From contig NZ_JPRD01000055.1 in assembly GCF_000817815.1 (NCBI RefSeq), forward strand, positions 1-64,000: a stretch of 64,000 bases of DNA. Direction: 5' to 3'. A program made the position numbers and the translations under genes. The notes under the pieces were generated by a model. It was not told the origin of the DNA, did not search any database, and saw nothing but the letters and a program-made list of their open reading frames with translations. Positions within the stretch are counted from its first letter, which is position 1. Each line of letters begins with the position of its first letter. This document shows positions 25,191 through 32,765 of the stretch, in pieces. This DNA comes from Vibrio owensii CAIM 1854 = LMG 25443 (lineage in GTDB: Bacteria; Pseudomonadota; Gammaproteobacteria; Enterobacterales; Vibrionaceae).

Positions 25191-26234
25191 ATGCGTATCG
25201 AACAAGAACTTAAGTTAGGTTTCAAAGATGTACTGTTTCGCCCGAAACGTTCAACCCTTAAGAGCCGTTCTCAAGTAAATTTAACCCGCGATTTTACATT
25301 CAAGCACAGTGGCCGTCAATGGTCTGGTGTACCAGTAATTGCGGCGAACATGGATTCGGTTGGTAGCTTCGCAATGGCGAAGGCACTAGCAGAGCATGGT
25401 GTAATGACCGCTGTTCACAAACATTACACTGTAGAAGACTGGGCAGAATTTGCGAAAACAGCTGACAAAACAACACTAAACAATGTAATGGTGTCCACTG
25501 GTACGTCTGATGCGGACTTCCAGAAAACCAAGGACATCATGGCGATCTCTGATGAGTTTATCTTCATCTGTATCGATATCGCGAACGGTTACTCAGAGCA
25601 CCTAGTCGAGTACGTACAACGTGTACGTGCAGCATTCCCAGACAAAGTTATCTCTGCAGGTAACGTAGTGACTGGCGACATGTGTGAAGAGCTAATCCTA
25701 GCGGGCGCAGACATCGTTAAAGTGGGTATCGGCCCAGGTTCAGTATGTACTACACGTGTTAAAACAGGTGTTGGTTACCCTCAACTTTCCGCAATCATCG
25801 AATGTGGTGACGCTGCACACGGCCTTGGCGGCATGATCATTGGTGATGGTGGCTGTTCATGCGCGGGTGACGTTGCAAAAGCATTCGGCGGCGGCGCTGA
25901 CTTCGTAATGCTAGGCGGTATGCTAGCAGGTCACGAAGAGTCAGGCGGTGAAGTGATCGAACAAGACGGCAAGAAGTTCATGAAATTCTATGGCATGTCG
26001 TCGAAGAGCGCGATGGACAAGCACTCTGGTGGTGTTGCTGGCTACCGTGCCGCTGAAGGTAAAACTGTACTTCTACCATTCCGTGGCAGCGTTCACGGTA
26101 CTATCCAAGACATCCTTGGCGGTGTTCGCTCAACATGTACTTACGTAGGTGCAGCAAAGCTTAAAGAGCTAACCAAGCGTACTACCTTCATCCGCGTACA
26201 AGAGCAAGAAAACAACGTATTCGGTAAAGAATAA
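25191..26234 (+). CDS. guaC: GMP reductase
   Basis: Reductively deaminates GMP to IMP with NADPH, feeding guanine nucleotides back into the purine pool. The 347-residue length and the catalytic Cys186 in GIGPGSVCTTRVKTGVGYPQ match E. coli GuaC. VIAANMDSVG and the MIIGDGGCSCAGDVAKAFG phosphate-binding region are also conserved. The ATG at 25191 follows AAGGAATTACACA. The leader carries a PurR-like site, a consensus -10 and an unusual terminator hairpin, so expression is probably controlled both at initiation and by attenuation. A clear terminator follows. Confidence 0.97.
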   Translation: MRIEQELKLGFKDVLFRPKRSTLKSRSQVNLTRDFTFKHSGRQWSGVPVIAANMDSVGSFAMAKALAEHGVMTAVHKHYTVEDWAEFAKTADKTTLNNVMVSTGTSDADFQKTKDIMAISDEFIFICIDIANGYSEHLVEYVQRVRAAFPDKVISAGNVVTGDMCEELILAGADIVKVGIGPGSVCTTRVKTGVGYPQLSAIIECGDAAHGLGGMIIGDGGCSCAGDVAKAFGGGADFVMLGGMLAGHEESGGEVIEQDGKKFMKFYGMSSKSAMDKHSGGVAGYRAAEGKTVLLPFRGSVHGTIQDILGGVRSTCTYVGAAKLKELTKRTTFIRVQEQENNVFGKE

Positions 26235-26266
26235 GTTTTTGCTTAAATAGAAATAGATAGATTAAG

Positions 26267-26292
26267 AGCCGCAGTTTGCGGCTTTTTTTTTG
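26267..26292 (+). terminator. guaC terminator
   Basis: AGCCGCA pairs with TGCGGCT around a 3-nt loop, followed by about nine T. The rest of the gap to 26569 is AT-rich with no feature I can name. Confidence 0.88.
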
Positions 26293-26569
26293 CTCAAGAA
26301 AACGAAATACCTAATAAGTGTACTGATACGGTGAATAGTCGTTAATTAAGTAAAGGTTGGAAAATACACTGATGATATTCAGCACAATTATCGGAACGTC
26401 TCACAAAGCTCTCTCTTTATAATGAATTCTGTTATTAATGTGAGGTATTTATTGGACTAAAGAATGCATTTTTACTGATTTAGTTAATTTAAAGCCTCTA
26501 TTAGTGAAACTGACAAAATTGCTTTTTATATGATCGAGATTCGTTTTATAAGACTCGGATCTCTTAATC

Positions 26570-27007
26570 ATGAAGCTACGTTCGATTATTTCCGCCTGTG
26601 CGCTACTAAGTTGTAGCCAAGCCTTTGCTAGTGAGCCTGAAACAGTTACCTGTGAGTCCAACAAACCAGGAACCGTGATGGTTCAAGAAGACGAATTGTT
26701 TGTGGTCGTCAATGACACGCTAATCCGCAATTCAGATTACTGGCAAAGCTTTCTGGATGGCAACATTCTGCTCTGTACCAGCCATGTGACGGACATGAGT
26801 GACCTGTTTGCTAAAGACCAATACTTCAATCAAGACATCAGCCGCTGGGATACTTCCCGTGTTACCAATATGGACCGCATGTTCTCCGGCGCCAAACGTT
26901 TTGACCAAGACTTAACCTACTGGGACGTCAAGCGCGTCTCACGTCATACCGACTTCGCTAAAGGCAGTGGCCTGTCTGAAGATAACCTTCCAACTTTTAC
27001 ACAATAA
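26570..27007 (+). CDS. Short exported BspA-type (DUF285) repeat protein
   Basis: The 145-residue protein has a signal peptide ending AFAS and then a conserved head domain with two cysteines (TVTCES and LLCTS). Two copies follow of the 25-residue BspA/DUF285 repeat with its WDTSRVTNMDRMF consensus, then a tail ending LSEDNLPTF. The head and tail match the next gene, so the two are paralogs that differ mainly in repeat number. BspA-like proteins are surface or secreted proteins often involved in binding. The gap to the next gene is only 26 bp, which suggests co-transcription. Its role in this organism is unknown. Confidence 0.82.
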   Translation: MKLRSIISACALLSCSQAFASEPETVTCESNKPGTVMVQEDELFVVVNDTLIRNSDYWQSFLDGNILLCTSHVTDMSDLFAKDQYFNQDISRWDTSRVTNMDRMFSGAKRFDQDLTYWDVKRVSRHTDFAKGSGLSEDNLPTFTQ

Positions 27008-27033
27008 CGTCTATTCAATCCTAGGAAAATACA

Positions 27034-27924
27034 ATGAAAAGAACCATAACCTCACTTCTCGTGGGCGCAGCTGCGCTCGCTAGCCAAACTGCATTTGCTA
27101 TTGATATCTCGGTAAAATGTCCTGACCAAGATGTTAACTCAGTGATGTTTGAAAATGGCAAGGTTTATGTCGTGGTGGATAACTCTCTAATTAAAAATAA
27201 GACTTTGTTAGATAATTTAGAGCAAGGTCATATTCGCTTGTGTACCACCCAGGTGACGGATATGAGGAAGATGTTTTATAAGCGCGAATCGTTTAATGCC
27301 GATATCAGTGATTGGGATACATAGAATGTGACGTATATGTCTCAAATGTTTGATGGAGCAAAAGCATTTAATCAAGATATAGGTTTTTGGGATACATCGA
27401 GTGTGACGTTAATGTCTGACATGTTTGAATATGCTCAAGCTTTTAATCAAGACATCGGGCACTGGGATACATCGATAGTGTGGGATATGGAGGGAATGTT
27501 TGCGGGAACCGAAGCCTTTAATCAAGATATAGGTCGCTGGGATACATCGAAAGTGACAAAGATGCACTACATGTTCTCCAATACAGGCAAGTTCGACCAA
27601 GATATAGGTGCTTGGAATACGTCTAGTGTGACGAATATGAATTCCATGTTTTATTACGCAGGTGCCTTTAACCAAGATATAGGTGATTGGGATACGTCGA
27701 ATGTGACGAGGATGGATTTTATGTTTTATGATGCCCAAGCCTTTAACCAAGATATAGGCCGTTGGGATACATCGAATGTGACGAGTATGGAAAACATGTT
27801 TAAGTGGAACCGTTTCTTTAATCAAGATCTAACTAACTGGAACGTGAGCATGGTAACGAACCATACTGGCTTTGCGACAGGCAGTGTTCTGTCTGAAGAA
27901 CATCTGCCAATTTTCGTAAACTAA
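27034..27924 (+). pseudogene. BspA-type repeat protein interrupted by an amber codon
   Basis: One continuous frame of 296 codons encodes a signal peptide (cleavage near AFA), a head domain (residues 23-75) and eight 25-residue DUF285 repeats. A tail matching the upstream paralog follows. Codon 97 is TAG (27322-27324) where the other repeats have a serine codon, mostly TCG, so the frame reads GAT ACA TAG AAT GTG. Repeat seven has the same neighbourhood as GAT ACA TCG AAT GTG, so a single C-to-A change explains it. The truncated product would have 96 residues. The rest (27328-27924) is open but has no ribosome site. It is likely a recent nonsense mutation, with suppression, repair by repeat recombination and sequence error as alternatives. 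Confidence 0.85.
27262..27861 (+). repeat. Eight tandem 75-bp coding repeats
   Basis: Units begin at 27262, 27337, 27412, 27487, 27562, 27637, 27712 and 27787. Each encodes 25 residues with consensus AFNQDIGxWDTSxVT and MxxMF. The DNA of neighbouring units is near-identical over long stretches, which favours unequal recombination. The last unit has diverged. Confidence 0.92.
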
Positions 27925-27943
27925 CTCTCTCAGCGGTTTTACT

Positions 27944-27986
27944 AAACAAAAGCCAGTGTTGATGGATTCAACGCTGGCTTTTGTTT
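27944..27986 (+). terminator. Terminator after the BspA-type genes
   Basis: A long stem pairs AAACAAAAGCCAG (27944-27956) with CTGGCTTTTGTTT (27974-27986), and a GU-containing inner extension brings it to about 19 bp. Confidence 0.8.
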
Positions 27987-28131
27987 TAGATCTATTTCTA
28001 TAGTCTGCCACCAAATAAGAAGCTAAAAACGCAAAAGTTGCATTATTAAAACTAAATCGTTCTTGAATGCTATTTATGGTCTTTATCTATTCCTTAAGAT
28101 GACTTTTTGTTACTGGCTCACGGAGGAAAAT

Positions 28132-28407
28132 GTGCCTAATAAAGATTATCTTGAGTTGGCGAAACAAGCTGCTGCAAATGAAAGGGAATATGAGTGGGGA
28201 TTAGCGTGTGAGTTTTGGCTCGCAGCTGCAACCAAAGCACCAGAAAATAGTAGCAATAAGCATTGGGCATTGTTGCGGTCGGACTTCTGCCGAGGGCGTA
28301 CTCGAGAAAATGGCTTTTACTTTCCATCGGAACCTTCTACTCAAATCAGGGAGAGTAAAATTGCAATGAGTAGTCTTTCCTCTTTCAGAGGAACGGTGTT
28401 TAGTTAA
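28132..28407 (+). CDS. ANR-family small transcriptional regulator
   Basis: I start it at the GTG at 28132, because GGAGG lies at 28121-28125 with ideal spacing. An upstream ATG at 28063 lacks one. The 91-residue product opens MPNKDYLELAKQAAANEREY and continues CEFWLAAATKAP, then NKHWALLRSDFCRGR. That pattern (A..A...E, then W..A, then N..W...R..FC) is the ANR (AggR-activated regulator) family signature, whose members dampen AraC-type virulence activators in several enteric bacteria. No AraC-type gene lies in this window. The tail of about 38 residues past FC is longer than in typical members and may be unrelated sequence. The surrounding DNA is AT-rich. Confidence 0.7.
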   Translation: MPNKDYLELAKQAAANEREYEWGLACEFWLAAATKAPENSSNKHWALLRSDFCRGRTRENGFYFPSEPSTQIRESKIAMSSLSSFRGTVFS

Positions 28408-28662
28408 ACACCCTTTAAAAATAATCAAAAAATGACACGGAACGAGTCTCTCATGTTTTCTGTGGTTCTTTATATTCTGTCAGAAAATTCTGAGAATGGT
28501 GCGCACATATATCTAAAAAAGATAAAATTAAATAACCTCCTTTAATAGTTAGTCGCATTATTTAATAAAGAGCATCAATAGAAATGCTCTGCAGGAATAA
28601 TGTGATATCTGTTCTAAATACTCATGTCAGCAATGGATATTTTGATTGAAAGGGGGAGTCAT

Positions 28663-29220
28663 ATGGCGTATTGATTTAAAGACGAGTTAAGTCGTTGGGT
28701 TGAAACGAGAGGCATTTCTCGAAAAGATGTTATTGCGTTGCTGCAAAACAACTATTACGAAGAGTTCAAAGGACTAGACTCTATTACCTTGAGTAGGTGG
28801 TTTACTGGAAAAAGCGTCCCACCAATCTACAAACAGTTCTATATCGCTAAGTGTTTGGAAATGGATTTGGTGGAAGTTCTATTAAGAATGGATCTTTCTA
28901 AAGCTCGTTACTCGAACAAACATTATGTGGTGATCAGCACACTCGTAAAAGCGCTCGATTTTTCAATATCTAACCTCTCGTACCGTAAGGTATCTGGGCC
29001 ACCAAAGAGTGAAATTAAATCGCTGTCTTTGAATGAATACGCGGATATGTTTAAAGAGTTTAATCACAATATCTCTCCTTTGGCGCGTTTTTATCAGGAT
29101 CTGCAAGACAAAGGCAATGATGTTAAATATCAATGTGTTTTGATTAAAAATGACCAAGATGCAACGGTAGGTCATTGGTACGGTATCAGGCATTGTTGCT
29201 GTTCGTCATCGGCTTATTGA
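28663..29220 (+). pseudogene. N-terminal part of a broken helix-turn-helix / PAS / GGDEF gene
   Basis: A well-placed ribosome site (GGGGGAG) precedes an ATG at 28663, but codon 4 is TGA (28672-28674: ATG GCG TAT TGA). The frame then stays open: FKDELSRWVETRGISRKDVI, a helix-turn-helix region with LDSITLSRWFTGKSVPPIYK. Helical sequence follows up to GHWYGIRHCCC and a stop at 29220. Just before that, the next frame continues with a transmembrane helix (ALLLFVIGLLMVL) and the PAS-GGDEF part, as though one base was lost near 29180. The original gene would have been a DNA-binding-like, membrane-anchored diguanylate cyclase of about 495 residues. Confidence 0.7.
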
Positions 29221-30149
29221 TGGTATTGCGCAACTACCACTTAGAAAGCGAACGCATAGATGAAAAGATCGCAAGTATTGCCGCACACTCGGTGATTGGT
29301 GTCGTCATTCTCGACCAAGATTTACGAGTCGATTTTGCGAACAAGAGTTTTTCTAAGCTGACAGGTTATACACGCGAACAACTGAATGGTGAAAACCTGC
29401 AACAGTATGGCTTCAGTTGTTTGAACAAAGCGATGATGAAGTTAGGCGCGAAAGCCAACTGGAAAGGTGAAATCAAAGTGACCAACCGTTTTGGTGACCA
29501 TCTAACGCTAGATACGCACATTACTCATTATAAAATGGGGATGGGAATGAGCGACCGTTATGTGCTTAGTTTCCGAGACATCAGCCATCGAGTGCGGTTG
29601 GAGAATAAACTGAAGAGCCTTGCCGAAAAAGATCCACTAACGGGCTGTTGGAATCGCCGTCGTTTTGACGAAGAATTAGCTCGCTACGCAAACATCGCCG
29701 GTCGATATGGATTTTCTAATGCCACCTTAGCCATCATAGATATTGACCATTTCAAACAAATCAACGACCAGCACGGTCATGATGTGGGTGATGTCGTACT
29801 CAAAGACCTCGCTAGATTGATGAAGTCGGAGTGTCGTGAAACTGATATTGTTGCACGTGTTGGGGGAGAAGAGTTTGCCATCATTATGCCTGAGACCAAT
29901 ACTCGAAACGCGTTTGAAGCGATTTACCGGCTGAAAGAAATTATTCAGTCGAAAAGTGTATTGGGCATCACGGTCAGTGGTGGCATTACGGCAATCAATC
30001 GTTCGGTTGAGCAAACCTATCGTCGAGCAGACAGGGCTTTGTACCAAGCCAAAACTTTAGGACGAAATCGTGTTTGTGGCGCGAAAGGTGAACCGCTAAG
30101 CAAGCACGTTTCTGAGATGGAAGCGCTGATTGCTACTAGTTCTCGATAG
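29175..30149 (+). CDS. PAS-GGDEF diguanylate cyclase, C-terminal part of a frameshifted gene
   Basis: The 324-codon frame has a transmembrane helix (about 7-20), a PAS domain (about 35-145: SVIGVVILDQDLRVDFANKS) and a GGDEF domain (about 150-310). The active-site motif is GGEEF, and five residues upstream lies RETD, an RxxD inhibitory site, so this part could synthesise c-di-GMP and sense its product. The only start would be a TTG at 29175 inside the previous frame, with no ribosome site. It is therefore best read as the C-terminal part of the gene beginning at 28663, severed by a one-base loss, though coupled translation from the overlap cannot be excluded. Confidence 0.75.
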   Translation: MVRYQALLLFVIGLLMVLRNYHLESERIDEKIASIAAHSVIGVVILDQDLRVDFANKSFSKLTGYTREQLNGENLQQYGFSCLNKAMMKLGAKANWKGEIKVTNRFGDHLTLDTHITHYKMGMGMSDRYVLSFRDISHRVRLENKLKSLAEKDPLTGCWNRRRFDEELARYANIAGRYGFSNATLAIIDIDHFKQINDQHGHDVGDVVLKDLARLMKSECRETDIVARVGGEEFAIIMPETNTRNAFEAIYRLKEIIQSKSVLGITVSGGITAINRSVEQTYRRADRALYQAKTLGRNRVCGAKGEPLSKHVSEMEALIATSSR

Positions 30150-30178
30150 TCGACTTCCTAAAGCATACATTAGATTAA

Positions 30179-30202
30179 GAGCCGCACATCGCGGCTCCTT
30201 TT
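30179..30202. terminator. Terminator between the GGDEF and DUF4432 genes
   Basis: GAGCCGC (30179-30185) pairs with GCGGCTC (30191-30197) around a 5-nt loop, followed by CTTTT. It sits between convergent genes. Confidence 0.7.
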
Positions 30203-30217
30203 ATTGCTGAAGCATTG

Positions 30218-31264
30218 TTAATTATCTAGGTTTACGAGTGGCTTGCTGATCAGTTCCACTTTTTGACCCTGTTGGATTTTAGCGACTTCAGTGAGTGCTT
30301 GTTTGACTTCATTTTGGTTTCTAAGTACTGAGTAGGTTAGATCAAAGTATTTGCTTTCACCTGCTCGTATGGTTGGAACTAAGCCTAATGGGCGTTGGTA
30401 CTTCGTGTTGTAGGCGTAACTGGTTCCGGGCTCAATGCCAGTCACATAACCCTGTTTGTATGTATCGGTATTTTTCCATAGTGTCAGTACAGGCAGTTGC
30501 TCTACGTTATAACTGAGCGCCACACCTTTATCGCTTTTTTTGTTGTGAAGCACCGCTAAACTTTGTCCGGAATCGTCACCTATAGGCTTCAAGTTAAATA
30601 CCATTTCATCATAGCCTTTTGTTGGTCCTTGATAGGTTTGCCAACTATCCAAGCCCGCCTTTGCGTAGTTGTTGAATGGAGAGACTTCCTTTACTGCTGC
30701 GGAAAACTTCGCTCCGTTTTCAAGACTAGGTCTACCAAAGTTAGAGTGGTAAATAATCTGGTACTCGTCATCGTAGTCAGACATGTTGGTTAACTTATCG
30801 TGTAGAGAGAATGAGTTGCTACCTGGCAGTATTGATAACTCTGTATGAGTCACCAGTTCTGCTTTTTTGAAAGTGCGTTCTGAAACGGTACCTTGCACCC
30901 TAATTCTGTGTGGGGGATTATCATCAATGATCACTTTTACTGTAGAAGCGGGTGTATTTTGGACTCGACCATGCAGGCTTAGAAGCTGACCGTTATCATC
31001 AACGCCCGGGTGACCTGTCCATTCATACCCACAACGTACAAGCATTTCATTGAACCCATCGAGCCAGCCAAGACCATTGCGACTTTCCAGCTCGATGAAT
31101 GCTGGGTTAACGATCTCTTTGACAGGTGAGTCCCAGCCAAGAATTCGCTCTCCATCCATTTTGACATCAAAGATGCCCATCCCACGAGTTGGGATAAGGG
31201 TAACTTCCAAAATGCCGTTGTCTATGACGAGAACATCAACACCAAATTGTTTTCCACCGTGCAA
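30218..31264 (-). CDS. DUF4432 (aldose-epimerase-like) protein, main part of a frameshifted gene
   Basis: The 348-codon frame encodes a beta-sandwich protein of the DUF4432 family, related to aldose 1-epimerases. Segments include IPTRGMGIFDVKMDGERILG, LHGRVQNTPA, YHSNFGRP and GIEPGTSYAYN. The only start in this frame is a TTG at 31264, inside the gene, without a ribosome site. The natural N-terminus with its signal peptide is in the neighbouring frame (31222-31443), so the whole gene spans 30218-31443 with a -1 frame change at 31267-31273. If joined, the product would be 408 residues and exported. The sugar substrate is unknown. Confidence 0.8.
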   Translation of the reverse strand: MHGGKQFGVDVLVIDNGILEVTLIPTRGMGIFDVKMDGERILGWDSPVKEIVNPAFIELESRNGLGWLDGFNEMLVRCGYEWTGHPGVDDNGQLLSLHGRVQNTPASTVKVIIDDNPPHRIRVQGTVSERTFKKAELVTHTELSILPGSNSFSLHDKLTNMSDYDDEYQIIYHSNFGRPSLENGAKFSAAVKEVSPFNNYAKAGLDSWQTYQGPTKGYDEMVFNLKPIGDDSGQSLAVLHNKKSDKGVALSYNVEQLPVLTLWKNTDTYKQGYVTGIEPGTSYAYNTKYQRPLGLVPTIRAGESKYFDLTYSVLRNQNEVKQALTEVAKIQQGQKVELISKPLVNLDN

Positions 31265-31443
31265 ACGTTTTTTTCAATGCTGAAGGGCAAGTCTGGATTA
31301 AAGCCGAGGGAGCGACTAGTCATTTTCCAATCTCCAACGTCTTGATTTAAAGCAGAATTAGTTAGAACAAATTCTGCTGAAGAAACAGGTAGGGTAGTGA
31401 GTCCGAGTAGCATAGCGGTACAAGCGATGTACGAATTTTTCAT
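31222..31443 (-). pseudogene. Signal-peptide part of the frameshifted DUF4432 gene
   Basis: ATG at 31443, preceded by AAGGAATAAAGG, opens a signal peptide ending VSSAEF, then SLGFNPDLPFSIEKN and a short out-of-frame tail. At codons 57-59 the sequence is GAA AAA AAC. This is both a seven-A run (31268-31274) and the -1 slippery heptamer A AAA AAC. A one-base slip gives KKRLHGGKQFGVDVL, matching the long frame exactly. One lost A, transcript slippage or programmed frameshifting would all explain it. Confidence 0.75.
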
Positions 31444-31478
31444 CCTTTATTCCTTATTTATTTTTCAAATCTAAGTAT

Positions 31479-31496
31479 TGCTGAATCGATTCAGCA
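31479..31496. promoter_or_regulatory. Cra/FruR-like operator, perfect 18-bp palindrome
   Basis: TGCTGAATCGATTCAGCA is a perfect palindrome and fully satisfies the E. coli Cra consensus RSTGAAWCSNTHHW. It lies 36-53 bp before the DUF4432 start. An imperfect second copy, TGCTGAAT-CAA-ATTCAGCA, is at 31591-31609, with centres about 113 bp apart. The remainder of the 706-bp gap (31444-32149) is AT-rich, apart from the BetI-like sites near its right end. A related LacI-type regulator could bind instead of Cra. Confidence 0.6.
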
Positions 31497-32073
31497 TTAT
31501 TATATAAATTGCGCTATTTTTGAGCAAAGTAGGCTGATATGAGTTGTGATCAATATGCTCATTAGAAGGTTTTTTAATGATCTTTTTGATTGCTGAATCA
31601 AATTCAGCAGAAATATTGAGTGCGAAAATGAAAGTCGTTTTGCTGAAGCTCGCTCTTAGTTAACTAAATAGGGGCGTCAAACGACTCGGAGACACCTAGC
31701 TATTCCGGTTCGCTGTTTTCCTTGCTGTACTGGGCGATTTTAATTGACACGAAACGTTTACATTTTGTTGCTGTAGATTCGCGGTGATGAAGCGGTATGC
31801 CATTCCTTGGTTAATTAATAAACTTAAAAATAAAATGTGTAGAAAATATTTGAGTTCATTGCATTTGTCTTTGTTTGTACTTTTGATAAGCACGGGGTTT
31901 TCATGAGTCTTTGCATCTATAACTTGCGCTGTTAATACTCTAATTATTGATTTTAATGGTTTTTGTGTTTCTGTTTTTACGTGTTAAATCTTCATAAACT
32001 CTCTCTTTTCTCAAGTTTTAATAATGATTGTTGTCGAAATGATTCGGCTGTTTCTGTTGTTTTTTGTAGATAA

Positions 32074-32093
32074 TTAGTTTGAGTTCAAACTAA
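32074..32093. promoter_or_regulatory. Palindrome upstream of betI, probable BetI operator
   Basis: TTAGTTTGAGTTCAAACTAA has perfect 9-bp arms around GT and lies 57 bp before the betI ATG. TetR-family repressors such as BetI bind palindromes of this size next to their own genes. Confidence 0.55.
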
Positions 32094-32110
32094 ATTTGAG
32101 GCATTTTATA

Positions 32111-32131
32111 TTTAACTAACCGTTCAATTAA
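32111..32131. promoter_or_regulatory. Second candidate BetI site next to the betI start
   Basis: The bottom strand reads TTAATTGAACGGTTAGTTAA, an imperfect dyad whose ATTGAACG half resembles the E. coli BetI operator. It ends 19 bp before the betI ATG, where it could block transcription or the start region. The AAGGA ribosome site lies between it and the gene. Confidence 0.4.
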
Positions 32132-32149
32132 AAATAACAAGGATGCAAA

Positions 32150-32749
32150 ATGCCCAAGGTTGGGATGCCTGAAATCAGAAAACCGCAGCTAGTCAAAGCG
32201 ACGATGTCGGTCATCGACAGAGTAGGTTTGCAAGCTGCGAGTATCTCGTTGATCAGCAAAGAAGCAGGGGTATCAACGGGGATCATTAATCACTATTTCG
32301 GTGGAAAGCACGGTCTGTTAGAAGAGACCATGCGTGAAATCCTGCGCCAGCTTTCTGCCACCATCAAAGAGAACTTAAGCCAACTGCCAGCTGATGCGCA
32401 TCATCAACGTATTAATGCCATCATCGACGGCAACTTTGTGGGCTTCCAAGCCGAGAACCAAGTGGCAAAAACTTGGTTGGCATTCTGGTCGTACTCCATG
32501 CATGACGCACAGCTCAAACGTCTGCAACGAGTGAATGAACGACGACTCCTTTCTCATCTAAAAAAAGAATTAAAAGCCTTGCTGGATCAAGAACAAGCAG
32601 AGCTAGTAGCGCATGGTATTGCGTCACTGATTGATGGCATTTGGCTACGCGGAACGCTCAACCCGCAAGGCATCGATGCCGAGAAAGCACGCGTCATCAT
32701 CAACGACTATCTCGACAAACAGCTCACGTTCTACTCAAAACTAAAATAA
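32150..32749 (+). CDS. betI: Transcriptional repressor BetI
   Basis: The 199-residue TetR-family repressor of choline-to-betaine genes is released from DNA by choline. The N-terminal helix-turn-helix (about 8-55) reads PEIRKPQLVKATMSVIDRVG and SLISKEAGVSTGIINHYFGG, identical in style to E. coli BetI. The choline-binding helical core follows, with TWLAFWSYSMHDAQL near residue 105. It heads the betIBA-choXWV run and is preceded by one or two operator-like palindromes. In related vibrios the homologous operon is also tuned by osmolarity and quorum sensing, but no such site was identified here. Confidence 0.95.
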   Translation: MPKVGMPEIRKPQLVKATMSVIDRVGLQAASISLISKEAGVSTGIINHYFGGKHGLLEETMREILRQLSATIKENLSQLPADAHHQRINAIIDGNFVGFQAENQVAKTWLAFWSYSMHDAQLKRLQRVNERRLLSHLKKELKALLDQEQAELVAHGIASLIDGIWLRGTLNPQGIDAEKARVIINDYLDKQLTFYSKLK

Positions 32750-32765
32750 AGAGTCAAACCTTCAA

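Noticed and set aside
27409..27825. Long open frame on the minus strand across the repeats (138 codons)
   Set aside because: It is a shadow of the repeat coding strand, with repeated text in the antisense frame and no ribosome site.
27262..27861. Regular 75-bp direct repeats that could be mistaken for a CRISPR array or satellite
   Set aside because: They are in frame, encode 25-residue BspA repeats, have no spacers and no cas genes nearby.
31696..31893. Minus-strand frame of 65 codons in the betI upstream gap
   Set aside because: It has no ribosome site and no family resemblance, and the AT-rich composition easily yields such frames.
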